Positions 24,716-33,187 of a stretch of 64,000 bases of DNA are shown here, piece by piece; position 1 is the first letter of the stretch; every line of letters begins with the position of its first letter. The translations under genes and the position numbers were made by a program. The stretch is from contig NZ_AVQI01000050.1 in NCBI RefSeq assembly GCF_000468115.1, positions 1-64,000 on the forward strand. The letters are read 5' to 3'. Origin of the DNA: Treponema socranskii subsp. socranskii VPI DR56BR1116 = ATCC 35536 (GTDB lineage Bacteria > Spirochaetota > Spirochaetia > Treponematales > Treponemataceae). The notes below the pieces were generated by a model. It ran no database searches, was not told where the DNA came from, and saw only the letters and a list, made by a program, of their open reading frames with translations.

Positions 24716-26245
24716 ATGGACGGCGATAATTACGTAATCGAAATGCTTCACATCAGAAAGGAATTTCCCGGCATCGTTGCGAACGACGATATCACGCTGC
24801 AGGTAAAAGACGGTGAAATCCACGCGATACTCGGCGAAAACGGCGCGGGCAAATCGACGCTCATGAGTATTTTGTTCGGGCTCTATCATGCCGACGGCGG
24901 TACGATAAAAGTACACGGCAAAGAAGCCGCCGTCAAAAATCCGAACGATGCGACGCGACTCGGCATCAGCATGGTGCATCAGCATTTTCAGCTTGTGCGC
25001 AATTTTACCGTCACCGAAAATATCATCCTCGGAAACGAAGGCGCTTTCGTGCTGCACCGCAGAGAAGCGTCGAAAAAAATTAAAGCGCTGAGCGAAAAAT
25101 ACGGACTCAACATCGACCCCGATATGAAGATCGAAGACATTTCCGTCGGTATGCAGCAGCGCGTCGAAATACTCAAAATGCTGTACCGCGATGCGAAGAT
25201 ATTGATCTTCGACGAACCGACGGCAGTGCTTACGCCGCAGGAGATCGACGATCTCATGCGGATTATGAAAAATCTCGCCAAAGAAGGCAAATCGATTATC
25301 CTCATCACGCATAAGCTCAACGAAATAAAGACGGTCGCCGATCGCTGTACGATTATCCGGCGCGGCAAAATGATCGGTGTCGTCGATGTTGCATCGACGA
25401 GTATGCAGGACATGGCGGCTAAGATGGTCGGCCGTCCGGTAAATTTTAAAGTCGATAAAGCGCCGTCGCATCCGGGACGCGCGATCCTTGAAATTAAAAA
25501 TCTTTCCGTCATGAATGCGAAAAACGTCGCAGGCGTCAAAAACTTTTCGCTTTCGGTACACGAAGGCGAAATCGTCGGGCTTGCCGGCGTCGACGGGAAC
25601 GGGCAGAGCGAACTCGTCGAAGCGATCACGGGTTTGACGCCGATCGCAGACGGTTCGATTTTTATCGACGGGGAAGACGCAAGCGCTTTTACAATCCGCG
25701 AGCGCAACGAAAGCGGCATCGCGCATATTCCGGAAGACCGGCAAAAGCGCGGTATTATCCCGACCGAATCGATCGCGGAAAATATCGCCGTCAAAGATTT
25801 TTACCGCTGGCCTTTCAGCAAGCGGGGCATCCTCGACGACAAATATATCAATTCATACGCCGAAGACGTCGTTAATAATTTCGATGTCCGCTCGGGCGAA
25901 GGAATAAAATCGCCTGCGGGAAAACTTTCCGGCGGAAACCAGCAAAAGCTCATCATCGGCCGCGAGCTTTCGGTAAAGCCGAAACTGCTCATCGCCGTTC
26001 AGCCGACGCGCGGACTCGATGTCGGTGCGATCGAATACATTCACAAACAGATCGTCGCTCAGCGCGACAAGGGAAACGCCGTGCTGCTCGTTTCCCTCGA
26101 ACTCGACGAAGTGTTCAATCTGTCCGATAAAATCGCCGTTATAAGCGGCGGCGAACTTATCGATATCGTAAAAACACAAGAGACGAACGAACACGCGGTC
26201 GGTCTTATGATGGCGGGCGTCAAACACGGAGGAGCGCAGCGATGA
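24716..26245 (+). CDS. Nucleoside-type ABC importer, dual ATPase
   Basis: A 509-residue ATPase with two nucleotide-binding halves, like RbsA/YufO. The first has GENGAGKST (about 38-46), QQRVEILKMLYR and ILIFDEPTAVLTPQE. The second has the altered Walker A GVDGNGQSEL (about 287), SGGNQQKLIIGREL and LLIAVQPTRGLDVGA. The degenerate second site is normal for this family. With the two permeases downstream it forms a BmpA/YufNOPQ-type importer of purine nucleosides or similar compounds. GGAGGCGTGA sets the start. Its stop overlaps the next start by four bases (ATGA). The lipoprotein receptor that normally heads the operon is missing here. Confidence 0.88.
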   Translation: MDGDNYVIEMLHIRKEFPGIVANDDITLQVKDGEIHAILGENGAGKSTLMSILFGLYHADGGTIKVHGKEAAVKNPNDATRLGISMVHQHFQLVRNFTVTENIILGNEGAFVLHRREASKKIKALSEKYGLNIDPDMKIEDISVGMQQRVEILKMLYRDAKILIFDEPTAVLTPQEIDDLMRIMKNLAKEGKSIILITHKLNEIKTVADRCTIIRRGKMIGVVDVASTSMQDMAAKMVGRPVNFKVDKAPSHPGRAILEIKNLSVMNAKNVAGVKNFSLSVHEGEIVGLAGVDGNGQSELVEAITGLTPIADGSIFIDGEDASAFTIRERNESGIAHIPEDRQKRGIIPTESIAENIAVKDFYRWPFSKRGILDDKYINSYAEDVVNNFDVRSGEGIKSPAGKLSGGNQQKLIIGRELSVKPKLLIAVQPTRGLDVGAIEYIHKQIVAQRDKGNAVLLVSLELDEVFNLSDKIAVISGGELIDIVKTQETNEHAVGLMMAGVKHGGAQR

Positions 26246-27420
26246 AGCACGGGGCAACGCATATCGAAAAACGCGGAAAAGCAAAAAAACGGAAGGGTGA
26301 AAAAAACGAAGAGTGGAAAAGCGGGCCGTTTTTAATTGCGTTGAGCGCCGTCGTGCTCGGTCTTGTTGCGGGCGGTATTCTCATGGCGGTTATCGGAGAA
26401 AATCCGCTTGAAGCTTATCTCTATATGTTCCGCGGCAGCCTTATGAATTCGGAGCGCGTCGGAAACATGATCGCCGTTTCGACGACGCTGTTTTTTACCG
26501 GCCTCGCATTTGCGTTCGCGTATAAAACGGGCTTGTTCAATATCGGCTGTTCCGGGCAAATGCTCGCAGGCGGTATAGTCGCGACAATAGCCGCGCATTA
26601 TCTCTTTTTGCCGCGTCCGCTCTATCTCATTGCATTGATCCTGTGCGCAGTGCTCGGCGGCGCGCTGTGGGCGGCGATCCCCGGTTTTTTTAAAGCGAAA
26701 TTCAACGTGCATGAAGTCGTATCGACGATTATGATGAATTGGATCGCTTATTGGAGCGTGTATTATTATATTCCCGCGTATCTCAAAGGGCCGTCGCTCG
26801 AAACGGAAAGTTCCGCAATCGCCGTAACGCAATCGCTCCGTACTCCGTGGCTTACTAATCTCTTTGCCGGTTCGACCTATATCAATTTAAGCGTTTTTAT
26901 CGCTATCATCGCCCTCGTCGTCGTGCAGTTTTGCTTGAGTAAAACGACGCTCGGTTTCAGTTTAAAAGCCGTCGGCGCAAATAAAAGCTGCGCGGAATAT
27001 GCGGGTATCAGCGTCAATTCGAGCATCGTTTTGTCCATGATGATTTCAGGTGCGCTTGCAGGACTGGCCGGTCTTTCTTACTACACGGGCTATTCGCTCA
27101 ATATGCAAATCGGCGTCATGCCTTCTCAAGGCTTCGACGGCATAGCGGTCGCCTTACTCGGCGCTTCGACGCCCGTCGGTGTTTTGCTCGCGTCGATATT
27201 TTTCGGCATACTGCAGTCGGGCAAAGGATTTATGAACGCGATGACGTCCGTTCCGCCTGAAATCGCCGACACGATCATATCCGTCATCATTTACTTTACC
27301 GCGACGAGTATTTTGTTCGAACGGCTGTGGAACGGTGTTTTCCGTGCCATGCGCGGAAAGCGAAAAACAAATAGCAACAATGCCGATAGCGCGCAGCGTA
27401 CGGCGCAGGGAGGCCGCTGA
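26242..27420 (+). CDS. Nucleoside-type ABC importer permease 1
   Basis: A 392-residue membrane protein of the branched-chain/BPD_transp_2 family, YufP-like. After a 25-residue basic cytoplasmic N-terminus come about nine to ten hydrophobic helices. MLAGGIVATIAAHYLFLPRP and the coupling segment ALAGLAGLSYYTGYS are typical. The C-terminal tail is polar and asparagine-rich. It pairs with the next permease to form the channel for the upstream ATPase. The start overlaps the ATPase stop and has GGAGGAGCGC upstream; one base separates its stop from the next ATG. Confidence 0.85.
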   Translation: MKHGATHIEKRGKAKKRKGEKNEEWKSGPFLIALSAVVLGLVAGGILMAVIGENPLEAYLYMFRGSLMNSERVGNMIAVSTTLFFTGLAFAFAYKTGLFNIGCSGQMLAGGIVATIAAHYLFLPRPLYLIALILCAVLGGALWAAIPGFFKAKFNVHEVVSTIMMNWIAYWSVYYYIPAYLKGPSLETESSAIAVTQSLRTPWLTNLFAGSTYINLSVFIAIIALVVVQFCLSKTTLGFSLKAVGANKSCAEYAGISVNSSIVLSMMISGALAGLAGLSYYTGYSLNMQIGVMPSQGFDGIAVALLGASTPVGVLLASIFFGILQSGKGFMNAMTSVPPEIADTIISVIIYFTATSILFERLWNGVFRAMRGKRKTNSNNADSAQRTAQGGR

Positions 27421-27421
27421 T

Positions 27422-28357
27422 ATGTGGGAACTTTTTTCGCAGATTTTTCCGTACGTCATCGCATATACGATTCCCATGCTCGTCACGAGTTTGGGCGGTC
27501 TCTACAGCGAACGTTCCGGCGTTACGAACTTGGGGCTTGAAGGACTCATGCTTTCAGGCTATTTCGGAAGCGCATTCGTCATCAAACTCACCGAAAACGT
27601 ATTGCCGCACGGCGCGTATACCGTACTCGGTCTGGCGGCGGGAATGCTGTGCGGTATGCTCGTCGCGTCGCTTCACGCGTTCGCATCGATCAATCTGAAA
27701 GCCGATCAGACGATTTCCGGAACGGCGATCAATATGCTCGCGGCCGCTCTCACCGTGTACGTCGCGCGCCTCGTCACCGGAAGCGGCAATATTCCTATCG
27801 TCATGGGCATCGTGCGCGACGACATTCCGTTTCTTTCAAAGATTCCCGTAATCGGCGCGCTGTTTTTTTCGCGCTCGTACTGGTCGACGTGGCTCGTGCT
27901 TGCCCTTTGGGGCTTTTCGTTTTGGCTTTTATACAGCACGTCCTTCGGTTTGCGCCTGCGCGCCTGCGGCGAACATCCGTCGGCGGTAGAAAGCGCAGGC
28001 GTCAACGTGCACAGGATGCGCTGGTTCGGAGTGCTCGCAAGCGGCGCGCTTTCGGGGCTCGGCGGCGGCGTTATGCTCGTCACGTACAGCGGCGAGTTCA
28101 ACGGCAGCGTCGCAGGTCTCGGCTTTTTGTCGATTGCGGCGCTCATCTTCGGGCAGTGGAAGCCGCTCGGTATTTTAGGCGCGACGTTCTTTTTCGGATT
28201 TTTTACGACGCTTGCAAACGTGTCGCAGGCGATCCCCGCGCTCAACGTCGTGCCGACGGTCATCTTCAAAGTATTCCCGTACATCGTCACGCTCGTAGCT
28301 CTCGTCTTTTCATCGAAGCACATGTCCGCACCTGCAGCCGACGGAATTCCGTATTGA
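27422..28357 (+). CDS. Nucleoside-type ABC importer permease 2
   Basis: A 311-residue partner permease, YufQ-like, of about eight to nine helices. SLGGLYSERSGVTNLGLEGL near residue 20-40 is the strongly conserved motif of this subfamily. ALSGLGGGVMLVTYSGEFNG lies near 210 and IFGQWKPLGIL near 245. The ATG at 27422 is one base after the previous stop. The transcript is closed by a bidirectional terminator at 28362-28393. Confidence 0.87.
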   Translation: MWELFSQIFPYVIAYTIPMLVTSLGGLYSERSGVTNLGLEGLMLSGYFGSAFVIKLTENVLPHGAYTVLGLAAGMLCGMLVASLHAFASINLKADQTISGTAINMLAAALTVYVARLVTGSGNIPIVMGIVRDDIPFLSKIPVIGALFFSRSYWSTWLVLALWGFSFWLLYSTSFGLRLRACGEHPSAVESAGVNVHRMRWFGVLASGALSGLGGGVMLVTYSGEFNGSVAGLGFLSIAALIFGQWKPLGILGATFFFGFFTTLANVSQAIPALNVVPTVIFKVFPYIVTLVALVFSSKHMSAPAADGIPY

Positions 28358-28361
28358 TATC

Positions 28362-28393
28362 TTTGCCGGAAAGGGCGGCGCGTTTTCGGCAAA
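28362..28393. terminator. Bidirectional terminator between convergent genes
   Basis: TTTGCCGGAAA pairs with TTTTCGGCAAA (one mismatch) around a GC-rich loop, with A- and T-rich flanks on both sides. It separates the importer operon from rsmE. Confidence 0.55.
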
Positions 28394-28408
28394 ATTGTTT
28401 GTCTTAAA

Positions 28409-29164
28409 TTAGCCCAATATTCCCATTTCCGCCAAAATGATCGAAGCTGCGGCCGTCGCCGCGGTTTCCGTGCGCAAAATCCGCTCTCCCATCGAACAGC
28501 GCGTATAACCGCAGTTTTCGAAGCGCGCGCGCTCGGCATCCGTCCAACCCCGCTCGCTTCCGATTGCCGCGATAACGGGGCACGGAAAAAGTTTTTCGCT
28601 CTTTTTTTCCGAAAGAAAGGCCGTAAGCGAAAGAGGCGCGTTTACGTTATCGAGCGCAATTTTAATCGCACGCTCTTTATCCGCGGCGGCAATACACTCG
28701 GCAAGCGTTTCGTGCAGAGAGAGGCAAGGCACGTGCGTGCTTCCCGCCTGAGCACTTCCGTCGAGGAGCATTTTATACGCCGCTCCCCGCTCGACGAGCG
28801 ACGACTGCATATAGGATTTTTCACCGAGCTCCGTTCCCGTCAAAAAAATGTGCGAAGCGCCGAGACCCGCGACGTCGCGCAAAAGACGCTTAAGCTGGAT
28901 AGGGCGCGGAAAGCCGACGATGAGCGTAAGGGGTGAAAGCTCTTTTCCGTCCGTTTCGGGCGTAAACGAAAACCGTATGGCGCCTCCTTCCTCTCCTGAG
29001 CTTATATTCGTAATCAAAGCTTTGCCCGCCATTCCTCCGATGACGCCTGCGCTGAATGTGTCGCCCGTTTTTTTGTGAAGAATCTTTACGATATGCCGCG
29101 CGCGTTCGTCGCGAAGCGGAAGCGGATTATCGATTTCGTCGGCGGTAAAAAGACAGATATTCAT
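28409..29164 (-). CDS. rsmE: 16S rRNA m3U1498 methyltransferase
   Basis: A 251-residue SPOUT methyltransferase that methylates N3 of U1498 in 16S rRNA. The N-terminal PUA-like part contains RDERARHIVKILHKKTGD. The trefoil-knot part contains IAAIGSERGWTDAERARFEN and the closing MGERILRTETAATAA, the RsmE signature (G-P-E-G-G-W replaced by GSERGW). It diverges from the HD-domain gene across a 96-bp spacer. Confidence 0.9.
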   Translation of the reverse strand: MNICLFTADEIDNPLPLRDERARHIVKILHKKTGDTFSAGVIGGMAGKALITNISSGEEGGAIRFSFTPETDGKELSPLTLIVGFPRPIQLKRLLRDVAGLGASHIFLTGTELGEKSYMQSSLVERGAAYKMLLDGSAQAGSTHVPCLSLHETLAECIAAADKERAIKIALDNVNAPLSLTAFLSEKKSEKLFPCPVIAAIGSERGWTDAERARFENCGYTRCSMGERILRTETAATAAASIILAEMGILG

Positions 29165-29248
29165 GATTTTAAAAACGGCGTTTTAAAAATAACCGCCGCG
29201 GGAAAATCCTAATTCAATCGGTCGATTTAATCAAGCGCAAAATTATGC

Positions 29249-29254
29249 TATAAT
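29249..29254 (+). promoter_or_regulatory. -10 box of the HD-domain gene (leaderless)
   Basis: TATAAT at 29249-29254 followed by six bases and ATG at 29261. A weak TTTAAT-like -35 lies 17 bases upstream. No Shine-Dalgarno sequence. Confidence 0.55.
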
Positions 29255-29260
29255 GACGCC

Positions 29261-30595
29261 ATGCGAAAAAATCGATTCGACGATATGCCGTGGCCCCTTA
29301 TGTTGTCCGCGTTTCCGAAAAGCGCAAGCCTCCCGATCGCCTCATATCACCGTATCCTCTCTGCGGATTTTCCCGAATTTATTAATAAGTATGTCGACCT
29401 TCCGATTTTGCAGCGGCTTTCGGGGATCGGACTTTTGTGCGGTACGGATTGGACGCCGCTCTATCGAAATCGATTTTTTTATTCGCGGCTCGATCACAGC
29501 ATCGGCGTCGCGCTCATATTGTGGCACTTTACGCACGACCAGGCTGAAACGCTCGCAGGTCTTTTGCACGACGTTTCGACGCCCGTTTTCAGTCACGTTG
29601 CGGATTTCAGAAACGGAGACGCGCTTACGCAGGAATCGACGGAAAACGAAAACGAATCGATGATCCGAAACGACGATGCCCTTTGCGCCATGCTCAAATC
29701 CGACGGTATTTCGATCGATGCCGTCGCCGACTATCACGTCTATCCGCTTGCGGACAACAAGCTCCCGCGTCTTTCGGCTGACAGACTCGAATACATGTTT
29801 CCCTCAGGAGCCGCGCTCGAAGGAAGCTGGACGCTTTCCGAAATCGCAGAAGCGTACGGAGACATCGATATCTGTATCAACGAAGACGGAGAACGTGAGC
29901 TCGGCTTTCGAACGCAAAAAATTGCGGAAACCTACTGTGAAAAAACTTGCCGTACGGGGCACATTCTGCAGCTCAACGAAAACAAACTTGCGCTCAAGCT
30001 GCTTTCGGATATCGTCGACCGCGCGATCGCGATCGGGTTGATCGCCGAAAAAGACTGCTATGAAAAAACCGAGCGCGAAATCGTCGCCCGATTCGATTCG
30101 TTCAGTGAAAGCGTGCAAAGCGGAAATGCGGCGAACGATACTGTACACGGCGAAGCTGAGGTGTGCGGGGATTTGTACGGCGGAGATGCGGTTGGTGACA
30201 ATCGAGATGCCATACGCGACGCTTCACGGAACGTACGTACCGCTTCCGGCACGGCACGAAAAGATTTTCGTGATGCCGTTGCTTGCCCCAGCTCATCCGC
30301 CTTTTCTCCGCAGAGAGAATTTGTTAAACGCTGGCGAACGTTCCGAACGATGACGCGCATCGAACATACGGATGACGCATTGCCCGATCACTTTTGCGTA
30401 TCGCTCGACGTAAAGATGCGCTATATCGACCCGCTCGTCATCGGCGACGGCGAAAGTGCTGCCGGAGCGCGGCGGCTTACGAGCGTTTCAAAAAAATCGG
30501 CTGCTCTCATCGAAGATTTTCTTTCGTGGCGCGATACGAAATACGGATGCGCCGCATACGCACTTCCTTTGCACTTTGCGGAAAAAAACGGGTAA
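29261..30595 (+). CDS. HD-domain phosphohydrolase-like protein
   Basis: A 444-residue soluble protein. RLDHSIGVALILWHF and AGLLHDVSTPVFSH (His79, His103-Asp104) form the metal-binding HD core, as in dNTPases and nucleotide phosphohydrolases. It is a distant HD protein rather than a canonical dGTPase. Between about residues 287 and 345 is a polar low-complexity insert (NAANDTVHGEAEVCGDLYGG and onward) absent from a compact HD fold. Its start lies six bases after TATAAT. Substrate is unknown; nucleotide or tRNA/cyclic nucleotide phosphates are possible. Confidence 0.7.
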   Translation: MRKNRFDDMPWPLMLSAFPKSASLPIASYHRILSADFPEFINKYVDLPILQRLSGIGLLCGTDWTPLYRNRFFYSRLDHSIGVALILWHFTHDQAETLAGLLHDVSTPVFSHVADFRNGDALTQESTENENESMIRNDDALCAMLKSDGISIDAVADYHVYPLADNKLPRLSADRLEYMFPSGAALEGSWTLSEIAEAYGDIDICINEDGERELGFRTQKIAETYCEKTCRTGHILQLNENKLALKLLSDIVDRAIAIGLIAEKDCYEKTEREIVARFDSFSESVQSGNAANDTVHGEAEVCGDLYGGDAVGDNRDAIRDASRNVRTASGTARKDFRDAVACPSSSAFSPQREFVKRWRTFRTMTRIEHTDDALPDHFCVSLDVKMRYIDPLVIGDGESAAGARRLTSVSKKSAALIEDFLSWRDTKYGCAAYALPLHFAEKNG

Positions 30596-30647
30596 ACGAG
30601 CATAAGCGAGTACCGTATATGCGCTCGCAAACTCCGTACGATTTCGC

Positions 30648-30653
30648 TATACT
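30648..30653 (+). promoter_or_regulatory. -10 box of the HEXXH-protein gene (leaderless)
   Basis: TATACT at 30648-30653 followed by TGACCT and ATG at 30660. A six-base gap puts the expected transcription start on the A of ATG. Confidence 0.55.
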
Positions 30654-30659
30654 TGACCT

Positions 30660-31469
30660 ATGGACAACGCAAAAATCAAAGAGCTCCTCCTCGACATTCA
30701 AGACACGAAGCTCGACTTTACGGTCATTCAATCGGGAAAAGAGAGCCGGCGCGTCAACGGTTTATACAAACCCGATACGCATGAAATTATTTTGCACAAT
30801 AAAAATTTTAAAACCGACAACGAAATGATCTATACCGCCGTCCACGAATATGCGCATCACCTGCTCACCGAAGAAGCGCTTGCGACTATGGGCGACACGG
30901 CGCTGCCGAACGCGAGGGTGCACACGCAGGCGTTTTGGGCGAAGTTCAACGAATTGTTGATCATCGCCGAAAAAAAGGGTTACTACGCGCTGAACATTCA
31001 AAGCTCACCCGAGCTCGAAAAACTCACCGAAGAGATCCGCAAAAATTACCTTGAAAAAAACGGCGAGCTCATGCAAGAGTTCGGACGGCTCCTCGCAAAA
31101 GCGTACGATCTCTGTGAAAAAGCGAATATCCGCTATGAAGATTACATCGACCGCGTGCTCTGCCTCCCGCGCAATTCCGCACGCGATATCCGAAAGCTAG
31201 GCATGGAAAATGTCAATCCCGCACTCGGCTACGACAATATGAAATTCGTCGCGTCGCTCAAAAATCCAGACGACAGAAGCGCCGCGGAAAAGCAGCTTTT
31301 GCACGGAGGAAGCCCCGACAGCGTGCGCGCCCTTATGCGGCGTAAAAGCTCGGACGATGCCGACGATAAAAAGACGAAACTCGAAAAAGAAAAAAAACGC
31401 ATTGAGCGCGCGATCGAACAGCTGCAAAAGCGGCTCGAATTCGTGGAGGCGGCAATTGAAAATATGTAA
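30660..31469 (+). CDS. Cytoplasmic HEXXH metallopeptidase-like protein
   Basis: A 269-residue protein with a zinc-protease style motif VHEYAHHLL (His62-Glu63-x-x-His66) after two short strands (DFTVIQSG, HEIILHNKNF), as in ImmA/IrrE and SprT-like small peptidases. No third ligand can be assigned with certainty. Residues 85-150 are helical. The last 60 residues are a strongly charged coiled coil (KKTKLEKEKKRIERAIEQLQ). No signal peptide. It overlaps the next gene by 14 bases. Family recognition is partial; a structural rather than catalytic role remains possible. Confidence 0.65.
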   Translation: MDNAKIKELLLDIQDTKLDFTVIQSGKESRRVNGLYKPDTHEIILHNKNFKTDNEMIYTAVHEYAHHLLTEEALATMGDTALPNARVHTQAFWAKFNELLIIAEKKGYYALNIQSSPELEKLTEEIRKNYLEKNGELMQEFGRLLAKAYDLCEKANIRYEDYIDRVLCLPRNSARDIRKLGMENVNPALGYDNMKFVASLKNPDDRSAAEKQLLHGGSPDSVRALMRRKSSDDADDKKTKLEKEKKRIERAIEQLQKRLEFVEAAIENM

Positions 31470-32445
31470 AATCATACGGGCGGCTTTCGCTTTTGTAATC
31501 GTATCGACCGTGATGCCGCTTTCGGCGCAAAACGGAACATCGTCCGGAGGCGCAAAACAGAATGCTCCCGTAACGGCGCCTGTTATGCCGACCCCTCCTT
31601 CGATGCCGACGCTGAGCGTTCCTTCGATGAGCGCTCCTCATTATACGCCCGGCCGAAATACCGCCGCACAGCAGCAGACGAACACCGGCTCCGCTCCCGC
31701 CGCAAACGAAACGCCGCCGCAAACAATGCAACAGATACCGAGCGGCAAAGTGCAAAGTACCGATCCGGCGGATACAAACGGCTCGAAAAAATCATCCGCC
31801 GTTACAGCTGCAGACTTAACGGCGCTTGCAAACAAAGGTCTCCTTAACAATTTTTATTCGCTGCTCGGCTCGTCGGGAAACGGCGCGCTCCTGCCGGGCG
31901 GCATAACAACGGGCGGTCTATCGTCAGGCGGAATATCTTCAGGTGCGGCGCTGCCGTCTTCATCGAATGCGATGCTCGAAAAAATCCTTTCGGAGCTTGA
32001 CAACGTAAAAAAACAAAATGCCGAAGCGGTAAAATCGAACGAAGAGCAGCCCCTCGCCTCTTCCGCGCGTCCCGGTATTCTGCGTTTTATCGTAAACGGC
32101 TACGATGTCCTCTCTTCGTGCCGTGCCGTGTATTTCAGCGACGTCGGGGAAGACGGCACGTTTTTGCTGACGGGCGACAGAACGTATACGGCAAACGGAC
32201 AAAAGCGGATGGAAACGTTTTACTTACTCTTTCGGCCGGCCGGAACAGCGGGATTTTCGACGCAGTACAAAGTGGAATGCTCCGTCGTACAGGATTATAC
32301 GAATGTGCATTCGTTCATGTATCGGCTTGCATCGCTCGGCAATTTAAGTGCGGCAAAAACCGGCAACCTCGTTTCGATGCGCACATCCGATCCGAATTGC
32401 CGTGCGGATTTACTCATCGACATCGGAAGCGCGAAACAACAATGA
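31456..32445 (+). CDS. Exported protein of unknown function, Pro/Ser/Gly-rich
   Basis: A 329-residue secreted or periplasmic protein. It starts at TTG (31456-31458) six bases after GGAGG, overlapping the previous gene. Residues 1-25 are a signal peptide (IIRAAFAFVIVSTVMPLSAQ). A long Pro/Ser/Thr-rich stretch (about 30-125) and a glycine-serine run (GGITTGGLSSGGISSG) suggest a flexible wall- or periplasm-spanning linker. A folded C-terminal domain (about 215-329) starts at RPGILRFIVNGYDVLSSCRA. I recognise no family. Its stop overlaps the rsmG start (ATGA). Confidence 0.7.
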   Translation: MKICKIIRAAFAFVIVSTVMPLSAQNGTSSGGAKQNAPVTAPVMPTPPSMPTLSVPSMSAPHYTPGRNTAAQQQTNTGSAPAANETPPQTMQQIPSGKVQSTDPADTNGSKKSSAVTAADLTALANKGLLNNFYSLLGSSGNGALLPGGITTGGLSSGGISSGAALPSSSNAMLEKILSELDNVKKQNAEAVKSNEEQPLASSARPGILRFIVNGYDVLSSCRAVYFSDVGEDGTFLLTGDRTYTANGQKRMETFYLLFRPAGTAGFSTQYKVECSVVQDYTNVHSFMYRLASLGNLSAAKTGNLVSMRTSDPNCRADLLIDIGSAKQQ

Positions 32446-33116
32446 GCGACATACTGAACGAGGGGCTTTCCGAGCTCGGCTTTGCACAGTCTTCGATTCC
32501 GCTTTTTGCGCAAAAGCTCGGCACGTACATAAAAGAATTGCAGCTATTTAATTCCGCGTACAATCTCGTCAACACGAGCGGCTTCGAAGAGCTTGCCATT
32601 CGTCACGTATTCGACAGTCTCGCCGCACACGATATTATCAACTCGCTTGCGGCAGACATACGAAACGTCGGCGTCACCAGCAGCGGCGATATCCTCATCG
32701 GCGATATCGGTTCGGGAGGAGGACTGCCGGGCATTCCGCTTGCCGTCGTCTTTCCGCAATTTCGCTTTACGCTCGTCGAACGCATGGACAGGCGATGCGC
32801 CTTTCTCGAAAACTGCGCCGTAATGCTCGGTTTGCAAAACGTTGCCGTGCAAAAATCGGAAGCCGAAAAAATTCCGCATGAAAGTTTTGACATAGCGGTG
32901 TTCCGCGCGCTGAAACCCCTCGACGCTCGCTTTGCAAAAACGCTTTTATCGCTTATAAAAAAAGGCGGGTATCTTGCCGCATATAAAGCGAAAAAAACGA
33001 ATATCGAAAACGAAATGGACGCGATACGTTCGGTCATCGCCGATTATACGGCTCTCGAAGTGCGCGTGCCGTTTATGAAAGACGCGGAACGGAACATCGT
33101 CGTCGTAAAAAAGTAA
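32442..33116 (+). CDS. rsmG: 16S rRNA m7G527 methyltransferase
   Basis: A 224-residue SAM-dependent enzyme (GidB) that methylates N7 of G527 in 16S rRNA. LFNSAYNLVNTSG opens it, RHVFDSLAAHDII follows, and motif I is DIGSGGGLPGIPLA near residue 90. FRALKPLDARFAKTL and the KKGGYLAAYKAKK strand are also characteristic. The start overlaps the previous stop by four bases, implying translational coupling with the exported protein, an unusual partner. Confidence 0.9.
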   Translation: MSDILNEGLSELGFAQSSIPLFAQKLGTYIKELQLFNSAYNLVNTSGFEELAIRHVFDSLAAHDIINSLAADIRNVGVTSSGDILIGDIGSGGGLPGIPLAVVFPQFRFTLVERMDRRCAFLENCAVMLGLQNVAVQKSEAEKIPHESFDIAVFRALKPLDARFAKTLLSLIKKGGYLAAYKAKKTNIENEMDAIRSVIADYTALEVRVPFMKDAERNIVVVKK

Positions 33117-33187
33117 GCATGCCGCAACGCAGCGCATGACGCGACATTGAACACTTCACACGAATAAAAACCGCTTTTGCCGGCACG

